Shown here piece after piece: positions 34,161 through 42,233 of a DNA stretch of 64,000 nucleotides; the stretch's first letter is position 1, and each line of letters begins with the position of its first letter. Location of the stretch: the NCBI GenBank assembly GCA_900552465.1, contig URZO01000003.1:1-64000 (forward strand), written 5' to 3'. Made by a program: the position numbers and the translations under genes. A model generated the notes under the pieces. That model had not been told where the DNA came from. It searched no databases and saw nothing but the letters and a program-made list of their open reading frames with translations. The stretch comes from an uncultured Parabacteroides sp. GTDB taxonomy: Bacteria; Bacteroidota; Bacteroidia; Bacteroidales; Tannerellaceae.

Positions 34161-35417
34161 TTACAATTCTACATCCCAAACCCCGGCGCTCTTCTCCAAC
34201 TCAACCAAAGCGGTGCTGTGGTTAAACAGCGTTTCGATGTATTGGGCTTGCACATCGTCATACGTCCGTTGTGCGTCCAGTACTTCCAGGAGTGAGACTT
34301 CACCCCGGTTGTAGCTGTAGATTTTCCCGTCTATCACCTCACGCGCCTGGCTTAGCATACCATTCTCGTAATGTTCCACCTGTTTGGAGAAAGACTGGTA
34401 GCTGCGATAAGCCTGCATCACCTCTGTCTGAACTTGTAATAAAGCCTGCTGGTATTGCGTCTCGGCCTGTTGCTCGCGGAAGCGGGCGGCACGGACTGTC
34501 CCCTTGTTGAAATTGGAGAACTTCAAGGGAATGGCAACACCTGCCGTCACCCCGGTAAAGGGAGGAGCAGGCGCTTCTTCGTTATGCACCCGGGCATTGC
34601 GACTGACGGCGATGGAAAGATCCACATCCGTATTCCGGTCGCGCCGGGCCACTTTCAAGGCACGGGAAGCGACTTCCTTATTCTTGAGCGCGGCAACCAG
34701 ATCGGTCCGGTTCTCGACCGCATTCGAAAGCAGGTCGGCCATCACAAACTCGCGTGGCGATATGCGCAGGACGGCTTCCGGCTGGAAAAGGGTATCGTGG
34801 GCAAGCGTACCGGTCAGCAGGTTCAGATTGGAGAAGGCATTCTGCAACTCAGCGTCGGCCTGCAGCAGTTCGTTATGCAGGATTCCGGCTTCCAGGCGGC
34901 TCTGCGTGGCATCGATCTCCATGATTTTCCCCAACCGATAGCGTACACTGTCGCTTTCGGCAAGCTGCCGGATCGTCTCGTAGGCATTCTCTTTTACCTT
35001 GTACAGTTCGTATTGCTTCAAGGCTTCCAGATAGGAAACGGTCGCTTCGGCACGCAGGTTACGAAAATAGTCGGCAAGCAATGCCTTCGTCAGTTCGCTT
35101 TCGCTACGGGCAAGGGCGATCCCCGCGCCACGCTTGCCGAAACTGAAGGTCTTGCTCAGTTCGACTTCCACCCCTTCTCCCATCTGAAGGTTGTTATTCT
35201 CGTTATTATAATAAGAGATGGCCAGATTGGGATCATTAAACACTTTGGCTGCCGTCACCTCCGCTTCAGCGACATTCACGTTGAGCCGTTCGGCAGCATA
35301 TTCCAGATTCCCTTCCGCCACCTTTTCCATATACTGGTGATAGGAAAGGGGGATGATCTGCTGGGCTGAGGCTGTCAGCGTTGCACACAGGCAGGCGATA
35401 GATATGTATAGTTTCAT
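34161..35417 (-). CDS. TolC-family outer-membrane efflux channel (CusC/CzcC-like)
   Basis: 418 aa with signal peptide MKLYISIACLCATLTASAQQ. Two outer-membrane-efflux repeats are visible: the first around EYAAERLNVNVAEAEVTAAKVFNDPNLAIS, the second around RTDLVAALKNKEVASRALKVARRDRNTDVDLSIAVS. Long coiled-coil helices form the periplasmic tunnel (QQAETQYQQALLQVQTEVMQAY). It completes the tripartite pump with CusA-like (35561) and CusB-like (38693) proteins and is the last gene of that operon. The 143 bases between it and the pump gene contain a 23-bp repeat array. Confidence 0.9.
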   Translation of the reverse strand: MKLYISIACLCATLTASAQQIIPLSYHQYMEKVAEGNLEYAAERLNVNVAEAEVTAAKVFNDPNLAISYYNNENNNLQMGEGVEVELSKTFSFGKRGAGIALARSESELTKALLADYFRNLRAEATVSYLEALKQYELYKVKENAYETIRQLAESDSVRYRLGKIMEIDATQSRLEAGILHNELLQADAELQNAFSNLNLLTGTLAHDTLFQPEAVLRISPREFVMADLLSNAVENRTDLVAALKNKEVASRALKVARRDRNTDVDLSIAVSRNARVHNEEAPAPPFTGVTAGVAIPLKFSNFNKGTVRAARFREQQAETQYQQALLQVQTEVMQAYRSYQSFSKQVEHYENGMLSQAREVIDGKIYSYNRGEVSLLEVLDAQRTYDDVQAQYIETLFNHSTALVELEKSAGVWDVEL

Positions 35418-35484
35418 TTGTCTGTTTATTCTTTAATATTCAACAATAGCAAAAAGAAAATAGCTGTCTTTGTTCCGGGTGTCG

Positions 35485-35545
35485 GATATTACCACATCGC
35501 ACACGACGATATTACCACATCGGTCACACTTATGTTACCACATCG
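35485..35545. repeat. Three direct copies of TTACCACATCG at a 23-bp period
   Basis: GATATTACCACATCG occurs at 35485-35499 and 35508-35522, and TTACCACATCG at 35535-35545, so the copies recur every 23 bases. The array lies between the pump gene and the TolC gene, inside the presumed transcript. It could be an operator for an internal promoter, an RNA element or a non-functional repeat. Confidence 0.85.
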
Positions 35546-35560
35546 CCGTCAACGATGAAC

Positions 35561-38500
35561 TCATAACAACGACTCCCCGCTACCGATGCTTTTATCCACT
35601 TCGCGGAGGGGTTCTTTGTCGAGGTAATGTTTTTCTACCATATAATAGAGAGCCGGAAGCACATACAGGGTGATGATTGTCGCAAACAGCAAACCATACA
35701 CGATCACCGTTGCTAACGGACGCTGCACATCCGAACCGATACCAGTACTGAGGGATGCCGGAAGCAAACCGAGCACGGCAACCGTCGCCGTCATCAGGAT
35801 CGGGCGGAAACGGTGCTTCGTCCCGGTAATAACCGATTCCTTGAAATCGCGTCCGCGGGTACGCAGGTTATTGATATGCGAGATCATAATCACCCCGTTC
35901 TGGATCGCGACACCGATCAGGGCGATGAAGCCAACTGCGGACGACACATTCAGCGTCATACCCCGCACATTCAGCGCCAGCATACCGCCAAACAGCGCCA
36001 GCGGAACCACACACATCATCAGGGCTGCCTGCCGGAACTTGCCACAAGCGGCAAACAAAAGCAACAGCATGATCCCCAACGCCAACGGCACGACCGCCGC
36101 CAGACGGTTATAGGCACGATGCTGGTTTTCGAACTGTCCGGCCCATTTCAGATGCACCTGTTCATGATCGTACTTCACATCCCGGTCAATTATCTTGTTC
36201 GCCTTATTCAGGAAAGCCGTCAGGTCGACGCCACGCAGGTTGACGCGGACAGTCAGGTGACGCTTGTTCATCTCGCGGGTAATCGTGCTCGCACCGGTCG
36301 TCATCTTGATAGCGGCCACCTGAGAAAGCGGGATCTTCGTTCCGGCATCCGTCGTCAGCAATAGGTTTCCGATCCGTTCGGGAGAGTTACGGCTGGCGTC
36401 GTCGAAGCGGCAGATCACATCGTAGCTCTTACTGCCGACAAAGATCTGTGAGATTGCTTTCCCACCGATCGCCAGCTCGATCAGGTCTGCCACATCCGAA
36501 ACGTTCAGCCCATATTGCGCAATACGTTCACGGTCGGCTATAATCTGGAGCTGCGGAAGAGGCGGTTCCTGGTCCACAGCCACATCGGCCGCTCCGGGGA
36601 TTGCCTTCAGGACATTGGCCACCTTATCGGCGATATGGCGCGTTTCGATTATGTCGTCTCCATAGATTTTCAGTGCCAGGTCACTGTGCGCACCGGCAAT
36701 CTGGTCCATCACCATGTCGATGATGGGCTGTGAGAAACCGACAGAGTAGCCCGGCATGGTAGAGAGCTTCTCGGACATTTCCTCGATAAGGTCTGCCTTT
36801 GTCTTCCCATACTTCCAGGTGCTATAGGGTTTCAGACCGACACCGACTTCTATATGCGACAGGGAGAACGCTTCCGCCCCCTCGTCGTCACGGCCTACCT
36901 GCGTCATGACATACGACACTTCTTCGAACTGCTTCAGTGTCTTGCGCAACTCGGCTCCCATCTCCTTCGACTTCTCGATTGAGATTCCCGGAGGCAGCTG
37001 CACCTGTACCCAGATCGCCCCTTCGTCCAACGGCGGCAGGAAGTCTTTCCCGACGGTATAACTCAGAATACCGGCACCGACCAGGATCAGGGCCAACGGC
37101 AACAACACCTGCTTCGGCTTTTCCATTAAAGCCGTAATCTGCCTGTTATAGATTTCCGACAGCTTTTCTAACCAACGGTTATGATACTGTTTACGCGGTT
37201 TGCGGTAGGCATAGAAAGCCAGTCCCGGAATCAGCAACAGAGCTACACATAAAGCGCCTAACAACGCATATCCGACCGTATAGGCCATCGGTGTAAACAG
37301 CTTCCGCTCGATATGTTCAAAAGCGAAAAGCGGAAGATAAGCCGTGATAATAATCAAAGTAGAGAAGAAGATCGGCCGTGCCACTTCCGTGGTGCGGCGC
37401 AGGATCGAATCCTCCGTCAAGACTTCGTCCGGATGCCGTTCACGCTTTTTCAGTACTGTTTCCATCATCACGATCGCCCCGTCCACCAGGATACCGAAGT
37501 CAATCGCTCCTAACGACAACAGGTTCGCCGGAATATCGGTCAGATGCATCAGGATAAAAGCGATCAACAGGGATAATGGAATAGTCAAAGCCACCAGCAA
37601 CGCCCCGCGCCAGTTCCCTAAAAAGAGGATCAGCACCAGCACAACCAATACCATCCCTTCGAAAAGCGTGTGCGAGACGGTATGCAAAGTCGTATTTACC
37701 AAGTCCGTCCGGTCCATAAACACATGGATGCGGGTTCCTTCGGGCAAGGTCTCATTATTCAGTTCCTCGACAGCAGCATGCACGCCTTCCAACACCTGCG
37801 ACGGGTTCTCGCCGCGCAACATCTGGACAATGCCTTCCACACCGTCGGAAATATCGAGCGTGCCATCGATGAAACCTAACACGCCTTTACGCTCTAAGTT
37901 TCCATATTTCAGGCGTCCAAGGTCGTTCAGGTAGACCGGCACGCCGTTCACCGTCTTAATCACGATCCGTCCCAGATCGTCCAAATCCTTCACCAGTCCG
38001 ATTCCACGGATCACATAACTCAAGTTGCCCCGGCTCAGCATACTGCCGCCCGCATTCACATTGTTCTTTTCGATCTTCTCGGTGATGTCGCCTAACGTGA
38101 CGTCGTATTGATCCAGCTTGTGCGGGTCCACTTCTATCTGATACTGGGTTGTGATGCCGCCATAGTTGCTGACATCGGCAACGCCGGTCACCTGTTTCAG
38201 GCGCGGAATAATCACCCACTTATGCAAGTCGGTCAACTCGCGGCGGTCCAGACGGTCACTTTCCAGCACATAACGGAAAATCTCGCCCGTCGGCGAAGTC
38301 AACGGATTCAGCCCCGGCACAGCGTCGTATGGCAGTTCCACATCCACCAACCGCTCCTGCACACGCTGGCGCGCCCAGTAGTCTTCTATCCCGTCATCGA
38401 AAACCAATACGACGGTCGAGAGGCCGAACGTATTCTTACTACGCATCACATTCAATCCCGGCATCCCGTTCATGGCACGTTCAATCGGGATACTGATCTG

Positions 38501-38686
38501 TTGTTCAATCTCCTCGGCTGCCAGTCCCGGCACCTGGGTGACGACCTGCACCGTCGTATCGGCAATATCAGGATAGGCGTCTATCGCTAACTTCGTCCAC
38601 GAATAATAACCGACAACCGCCAGAAACAGGAACAGGACGAACATCAGACCTCGCCGATGTATCGCCAGATAAATGATCCTTTTCAT
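35561..38686 (-). CDS. Heavy-metal efflux RND transporter, CusA/CzcA family
   Basis: 1041 aa, full length. Inner-membrane proton antiporter that expels divalent or monovalent heavy metals through the CusB and TolC partners. Twelve TM helices with two large periplasmic loops. TM4 carries the metal-RND signature DFGILVDGAIVMME (Asp, Asp six later, Glu thirteen later), which marks the heavy-metal subfamily and its proton relay. The N-terminus MKRIIYLAIHRRGLMFVLFL and the SFVGxK-free start agree with the family. Whether it takes Cu/Ag or Zn/Co/Cd cannot be read safely. It lies 7 bases after the adaptor gene. Confidence 0.93.
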   Translation of the reverse strand: MKRIIYLAIHRRGLMFVLFLFLAVVGYYSWTKLAIDAYPDIADTTVQVVTQVPGLAAEEIEQQISIPIERAMNGMPGLNVMRSKNTFGLSTVVLVFDDGIEDYWARQRVQERLVDVELPYDAVPGLNPLTSPTGEIFRYVLESDRLDRRELTDLHKWVIIPRLKQVTGVADVSNYGGITTQYQIEVDPHKLDQYDVTLGDITEKIEKNNVNAGGSMLSRGNLSYVIRGIGLVKDLDDLGRIVIKTVNGVPVYLNDLGRLKYGNLERKGVLGFIDGTLDISDGVEGIVQMLRGENPSQVLEGVHAAVEELNNETLPEGTRIHVFMDRTDLVNTTLHTVSHTLFEGMVLVVLVLILFLGNWRGALLVALTIPLSLLIAFILMHLTDIPANLLSLGAIDFGILVDGAIVMMETVLKKRERHPDEVLTEDSILRRTTEVARPIFFSTLIIITAYLPLFAFEHIERKLFTPMAYTVGYALLGALCVALLLIPGLAFYAYRKPRKQYHNRWLEKLSEIYNRQITALMEKPKQVLLPLALILVGAGILSYTVGKDFLPPLDEGAIWVQVQLPPGISIEKSKEMGAELRKTLKQFEEVSYVMTQVGRDDEGAEAFSLSHIEVGVGLKPYSTWKYGKTKADLIEEMSEKLSTMPGYSVGFSQPIIDMVMDQIAGAHSDLALKIYGDDIIETRHIADKVANVLKAIPGAADVAVDQEPPLPQLQIIADRERIAQYGLNVSDVADLIELAIGGKAISQIFVGSKSYDVICRFDDASRNSPERIGNLLLTTDAGTKIPLSQVAAIKMTTGASTITREMNKRHLTVRVNLRGVDLTAFLNKANKIIDRDVKYDHEQVHLKWAGQFENQHRAYNRLAAVVPLALGIMLLLLFAACGKFRQAALMMCVVPLALFGGMLALNVRGMTLNVSSAVGFIALIGVAIQNGVIMISHINNLRTRGRDFKESVITGTKHRFRPILMTATVAVLGLLPASLSTGIGSDVQRPLATVIVYGLLFATIITLYVLPALYYMVEKHYLDKEPLREVDKSIGSGESLL

Positions 38687-38692
38687 AGCGCT

Positions 38693-39802
38693 TTACCGTA
38701 CGTCTATTAAATAAAAAGCTCCGGCAGTCACAATCTCATCGCCGGGAACCAATCCGGACAGGATAACCGTCTTCTCATCCTTGCTGACGCCTGTCTCGAC
38801 CTTCTGTTTCCGGTAGTTATTACCGCCCAATGCCACCAGTACGTAGTTGGCGTCTTCCTCCTGCAAGATTGCGGAAGTCGGGATACGGACCACTTCGGCC
38901 GCCTTGTCGCTCAGCTTGACCATGCCATACATGGCCGGTTTCATCAGCCGCTCACTGTTATCGCACTCGATCAGCACTTCCACCGAACGGGTATCTTCGT
39001 CCAGCATCTCACTGATATGATAGATCTTCCCCGTAAACGGCCGCTCCGGCGCTCCGACTAAGCGTATCTCCACGTCGTTGAGCGCCTGTACCAGCCGCAT
39101 ATCCTTTTCCTTCACGTGAGCAACGACCCATACTTTATTCAAGTCGGCAATCACCGCAACCGGATCGGCATCTTCTTTCATATACTGTCCGATGACGATG
39201 TTGTCCTTGACCACCTCGCCGGCGATCGGCGAACGGACTACAAGCGGCTGTCCTAACACCAATTCGTCGGGATTGATCTGAAACACCTTCAGGGCTGCTT
39301 CCGCATTTTCGTAGTCTTTCTTTTTCAGTTCGTAATTCACTTCGGCCTCTTCCAGCTCTTTCTGGACACCGACTTTATTTTGCAGCAGGTCTTTTTCGCG
39401 TTTCAGGCTCTTCAACGCCAGTTCCATCTCCTGCTTAGCCTGGTAATAGTCTTTTCCCGTTTCAAAAAATGTCGGGGAGCTGATCTCAAATATAGGGCTG
39501 CCTGGCACGACCTTCTGCCCCAAGCGGACAAAAGACTTGCTGATACGCCCGGCAAACGGCGAAGCAATCTCCGCATAGTTCGCCGGAATAGCTTTCACCA
39601 CACCGGATGTGCTGAACTCCATACTATAGGGTTCGCTCGTCACCTTTTCCGTTTTCAGGCGGGACAGGATCGGCGAGTTCGCACCGATCTGTATCGTATC
39701 TCCTTTTAATGTCACGGCAATAGCCGCCTCATCGTCCTGCCGGTTTGAATGACAGGAGCAAAATACCATTGCCGGGAGCAACAGTAAAAATATTCGTTTC
39801 AT
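38693..39802 (-). CDS. RND efflux periplasmic adaptor lipoprotein (CusB/CzcB-like)
   Basis: 369 aa. Lipoprotein signal ends VFCSC. A barrel-sandwich (lipoyl) domain appears in two halves, PFAGRISKSFVRLGQKVVPG and VVRSPIAGEVVKDNIVIG, around a coiled-coil hairpin (AKQEMELALKSLKREKDLLQ). A beta-barrel and the membrane-proximal domain (KDEKTVILSGLVPGDEIVTA) follow. It bridges the RND pump and the TolC channel and in related pumps passes metal to the pump. Second gene of the operon His-rich protein, adaptor, pump, channel. Confidence 0.92.
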   Translation of the reverse strand: MKRIFLLLLPAMVFCSCHSNRQDDEAAIAVTLKGDTIQIGANSPILSRLKTEKVTSEPYSMEFSTSGVVKAIPANYAEIASPFAGRISKSFVRLGQKVVPGSPIFEISSPTFFETGKDYYQAKQEMELALKSLKREKDLLQNKVGVQKELEEAEVNYELKKKDYENAEAALKVFQINPDELVLGQPLVVRSPIAGEVVKDNIVIGQYMKEDADPVAVIADLNKVWVVAHVKEKDMRLVQALNDVEIRLVGAPERPFTGKIYHISEMLDEDTRSVEVLIECDNSERLMKPAMYGMVKLSDKAAEVVRIPTSAILQEEDANYVLVALGGNNYRKQKVETGVSKDEKTVILSGLVPGDEIVTAGAFYLIDVR

Positions 39803-39867
39803 ATAATGTAAGTAATTATTACGTTTGATAATTAGAGGAATGTGTCAAAAAAATTCTCTATCTTTCA

Positions 39868-40215
39868 TTATATGAATACAGGAGGGGCACGCAGGTTTCT
39901 GCTGCGGATAATCCGGAAAGCTGATGTATACTTGTTCTGTAGTAAAAATGTCGCAAAAAGCACCCAAGCCATACTGAACACAAGGACCGGCGTCTCTTCC
40001 AAAACAATATCGTTCAGCAGATCGATGGTTTCAAAAGCAGCCGAGCTATGAGTATGATGAGGTAGACCATCCTGCCCGGGCAGGTACGGGTGCGAGTGGA
40101 TAATCGTATAAGCAGAAAAATGATGGACATGAGTAAAGGCGACACCCCCTACGTAGTAACTGATAAAGAGCACTACCAACAGGTATTTCAATATAGAATT
40201 GCGAAAACACTTCAC
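39868..40215 (-). CDS. Small His-rich membrane protein at the head of the metal-efflux operon
   Basis: 115 aa. An N-terminal hydrophobic segment (YLLVVLFISYYVGGVAF) and a second near residue 78 (VLVFSMAWVLFATFLL) flank a loop of about 45 residues. The loop holds HVHHF, HSHP and LPHHTH, nine His in all. Such a loop on the periplasmic face could bind Cu, Ag, Zn or Ni. It is the first gene after the promoter at 40234-40241, 66 bases before the adaptor gene. A role as metal-binding accessory or sensor for the pump is inferred from this position; no named family comes to mind. Confidence 0.75.
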   Translation of the reverse strand: MKCFRNSILKYLLVVLFISYYVGGVAFTHVHHFSAYTIIHSHPYLPGQDGLPHHTHSSAAFETIDLLNDIVLEETPVLVFSMAWVLFATFLLQNKYTSAFRIIRSRNLRAPPVFI

Positions 40216-40233
40216 TCGCCCAGGATTTTACGG

Positions 40234-40241
40234 CAAAGATA
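40234..40241 (-). promoter_or_regulatory. -7 element of the metal-efflux operon
   Basis: TATCTTTG on the minus strand, 19 bases before the ATG at 40215. It is the only good match ahead of the four-gene unit 40215-34161. Confidence 0.6.
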
Positions 40242-40360
40242 TTTATTTATTTTTGTTATTTCTATATGAACTTGTTACGTTTATATGATATTTCCTTAAA
40301 ATCTATTTGGAACACGCGCTTTTTATCTCTTAATTTGCATCACCATAAAAACACACAAAG

Positions 40361-41905
40361 ATGAAAAGAGCTTTACTTATTTGGGCTGCCATGGCATGCA
40401 TGGCTGTCAACTCTGTCCCGGCACAGGATGCCGCCGTTAACAAAATTATTGAAATCGGACAAACAGATAATCAGGTGATGGACCATTTGGACGTGCTGAC
40501 CAATCGCATCGGAGGACGTGTGATCGGCTCGAACGCCTATGACAATGCTGTCGATTGGGTCGCCTCGAAATTTAAGGAATGGGGACTGGAAGTCGAACTG
40601 CAGGAAGCCGGAACGCTACCAGTGGGCTTCAATCGCGGTCCCTGGTTCGGCAAACTTTTAGGCGAGAACGGGATGGAACTGCATTTCGTTACTCCTTCCT
40701 ACACGGCCGGAACCAAAGGCGTACAGCGCGGACACGTCCTGCAGGAACCGCTTACCCAAAGCGAATTCGACCGTATAAAAGGGCAACTCAAAGGCGCATG
40801 GGTCTTGATTAACGGCAAAAACGTCGGCTGGCCTGTCGATCGTTCCGCCAAAGGGGATTCCCTCCGTGCCACCATTATCGCCGAGAACAACGAGATTGCC
40901 AAAAAGAACTACCAGATTATGGAAGATAACTGGCGCAACAATACCGATACCCCGCTCCTTCCTTTGAAAGATGATGTGCCGGCACTGTTCTACAAAGAAA
41001 TGTGCGAAGCCGGGGTACTGGGCTTTATCCAGTCGGCACCAGTTCCACTGCGTGCACTCTATGATAAAGCGATCATGCACGACCCGACTTTCACATTCGA
41101 CAACCTGCCAGCCGTTTGCGACATCAAGTTAGACGAACATCAGTATGCCACCATCAAGCAGATGGTCAAAGAACGCCGCACCTTCTTCCTCGAATTCGAC
41201 ATCCGCAACCATTTCCGGATGGGACCGGTGAAATATCATAATGTGATCGGAAAGATCAAAGGCACTAAATATCCAAACGAATATGTCATGTTAAGCGGCC
41301 ACCTGGATGCGTTCGATGTGGCGACAGGCGGTGTCGACTGCGGCTCCGGCCTGACTCCGGTCATGGAGGCAGCCCGTATGATTATGAAATCCGGGGCAAA
41401 GCCTAAGCGGACAATGCTGTTCTGCGCCTTTGCCGGCGAAGAATTCGGGTTGCTCGGTTCAACAGCCTGGGTGAAAGCGAATAAAGATAAATTAGACAAA
41501 ATATCCAACCTCTTCAACCGTGACGGCGGCCCGACACCTCCGGTAGGTATCGACGTACCGAAGGCCATGTATCAGGATTTCGTCAAGATTTGCGAGCCGG
41601 TCAAAAAGATCCGTCCCGACTATCCGTTCGAAGTAAAAGAAGTCGGTCCTTTCACCAAGCCGACCCAGCCGGGCGGTACGGACGCTTCCGTCTTTGCTGT
41701 CGAAGCTGTACCCGCCATCGACTTCAATGAACAGGATTTCAAAGGCTACAACTTCAGTTACGGAGAAATCTGGCATACCGAACGCGACACCTATAGCAAG
41801 AGCATCCCGGAATACCAGGAACAGGCAGCAACGATGATGGCGATCGTGACATTAGGCGTTGCCAACCTGGACCATCTGCTGTCGCGGGAAGGGTTATACA
41901 AATAA
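40361..41905 (+). CDS. Secreted M28-family metallopeptidase
   Basis: 514 aa with signal peptide MKRALLIWAAMACMAVNSVPAQ. Zinc aminopeptidase fold: metal ligands in SGHLDAFDVATGG and VDCGSGLTPVMEAARM (near 310-335), the Glu pair in CAFAGEEFGLLGSTAW, Asp in NLFNRDGGPTPP, and the last His in GEIWHTERDTYSKS. A protease-associated type insert lies between residues 100 and 260. It probably trims peptides in the periplasm or outside the cell. Transcribed alone, ending at the terminator at 41949-41986. Confidence 0.9.
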   Translation: MKRALLIWAAMACMAVNSVPAQDAAVNKIIEIGQTDNQVMDHLDVLTNRIGGRVIGSNAYDNAVDWVASKFKEWGLEVELQEAGTLPVGFNRGPWFGKLLGENGMELHFVTPSYTAGTKGVQRGHVLQEPLTQSEFDRIKGQLKGAWVLINGKNVGWPVDRSAKGDSLRATIIAENNEIAKKNYQIMEDNWRNNTDTPLLPLKDDVPALFYKEMCEAGVLGFIQSAPVPLRALYDKAIMHDPTFTFDNLPAVCDIKLDEHQYATIKQMVKERRTFFLEFDIRNHFRMGPVKYHNVIGKIKGTKYPNEYVMLSGHLDAFDVATGGVDCGSGLTPVMEAARMIMKSGAKPKRTMLFCAFAGEEFGLLGSTAWVKANKDKLDKISNLFNRDGGPTPPVGIDVPKAMYQDFVKICEPVKKIRPDYPFEVKEVGPFTKPTQPGGTDASVFAVEAVPAIDFNEQDFKGYNFSYGEIWHTERDTYSKSIPEYQEQAATMMAIVTLGVANLDHLLSREGLYK

Positions 41906-41921
41906 CACCTTCTTTCTCCCC

Positions 41922-41986
41922 AAAGCGGTCGGCATTCCTTTGAAAAGCGGTCGGCATCTTTTTCCAAAAAGGTGCCGACCTTTTTT
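41922..41986 (+). terminator. Terminator built from a 22-bp repeat array
   Basis: AAAGCGGTCGGCAT occurs at 41922-41935 and again at 41944-41957, a period of 22. A third, inverted copy GGTGCCGACC is at 41971-41980. The second and third form a 10-bp stem followed by TTTTTT, a good intrinsic terminator for the M28 gene. The extra first copy could pair with the third instead, giving two alternative hairpins. Confidence 0.75.
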
Positions 41987-42050
41987 ATGACAAGATATAA
42001 CCTTTTTCCTAACAGCCTATACCCTGTTTGATGCTACCCTTCCTTATTCC

Positions 42051-42109
42051 CGTCTCATAGGTATGGTTTTGGTAAATCATAACTATGAGACGCTCACTCC
42101 ATAGGTATG
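42051..42109. repeat. Inverted and direct repeats upstream of the ABC-F gene
   Basis: CGTCTCATAG (42051-42060) is the exact reverse complement of CTATGAGACG (42083-42092). CATAGGTATG occurs at 42056-42065 and again at 42100-42109, 44 bases apart, with an inverted version midway. The layout again suggests units of about 22 bp. It lies 83 bases before the -7 element of the ABC-F gene and could regulate it. Confidence 0.75.
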
Positions 42110-42191
42110 TGCAAAACGGACAAAATGGTTTAGTTTTAAGAATATGAGTCAATGGGAGAATGTTCCAATAGGGCGTAACATATATTTTTTG

Positions 42192-42199
42192 TACCTTTG
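42192..42199 (+). promoter_or_regulatory. -7 element for the ABC-F gene
   Basis: TACCTTTG, 35 bases before the ATG at 42234. It supports that start over the earlier in-frame ATG at 42144, which lies upstream of the promoter. Confidence 0.6.
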
Positions 42200-42233
42200 C
42201 ACATTCAAAAGCAAATTAATAGGTAAACAAGAT

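Noticed and set aside
34455..35369. Long plus-strand open frame (304 codons) opposite the TolC-like gene
   Set aside because: It lies wholly antisense to a clear TolC-family gene, has no recognisable domain or signal, and GC-rich third positions of the real gene explain it.
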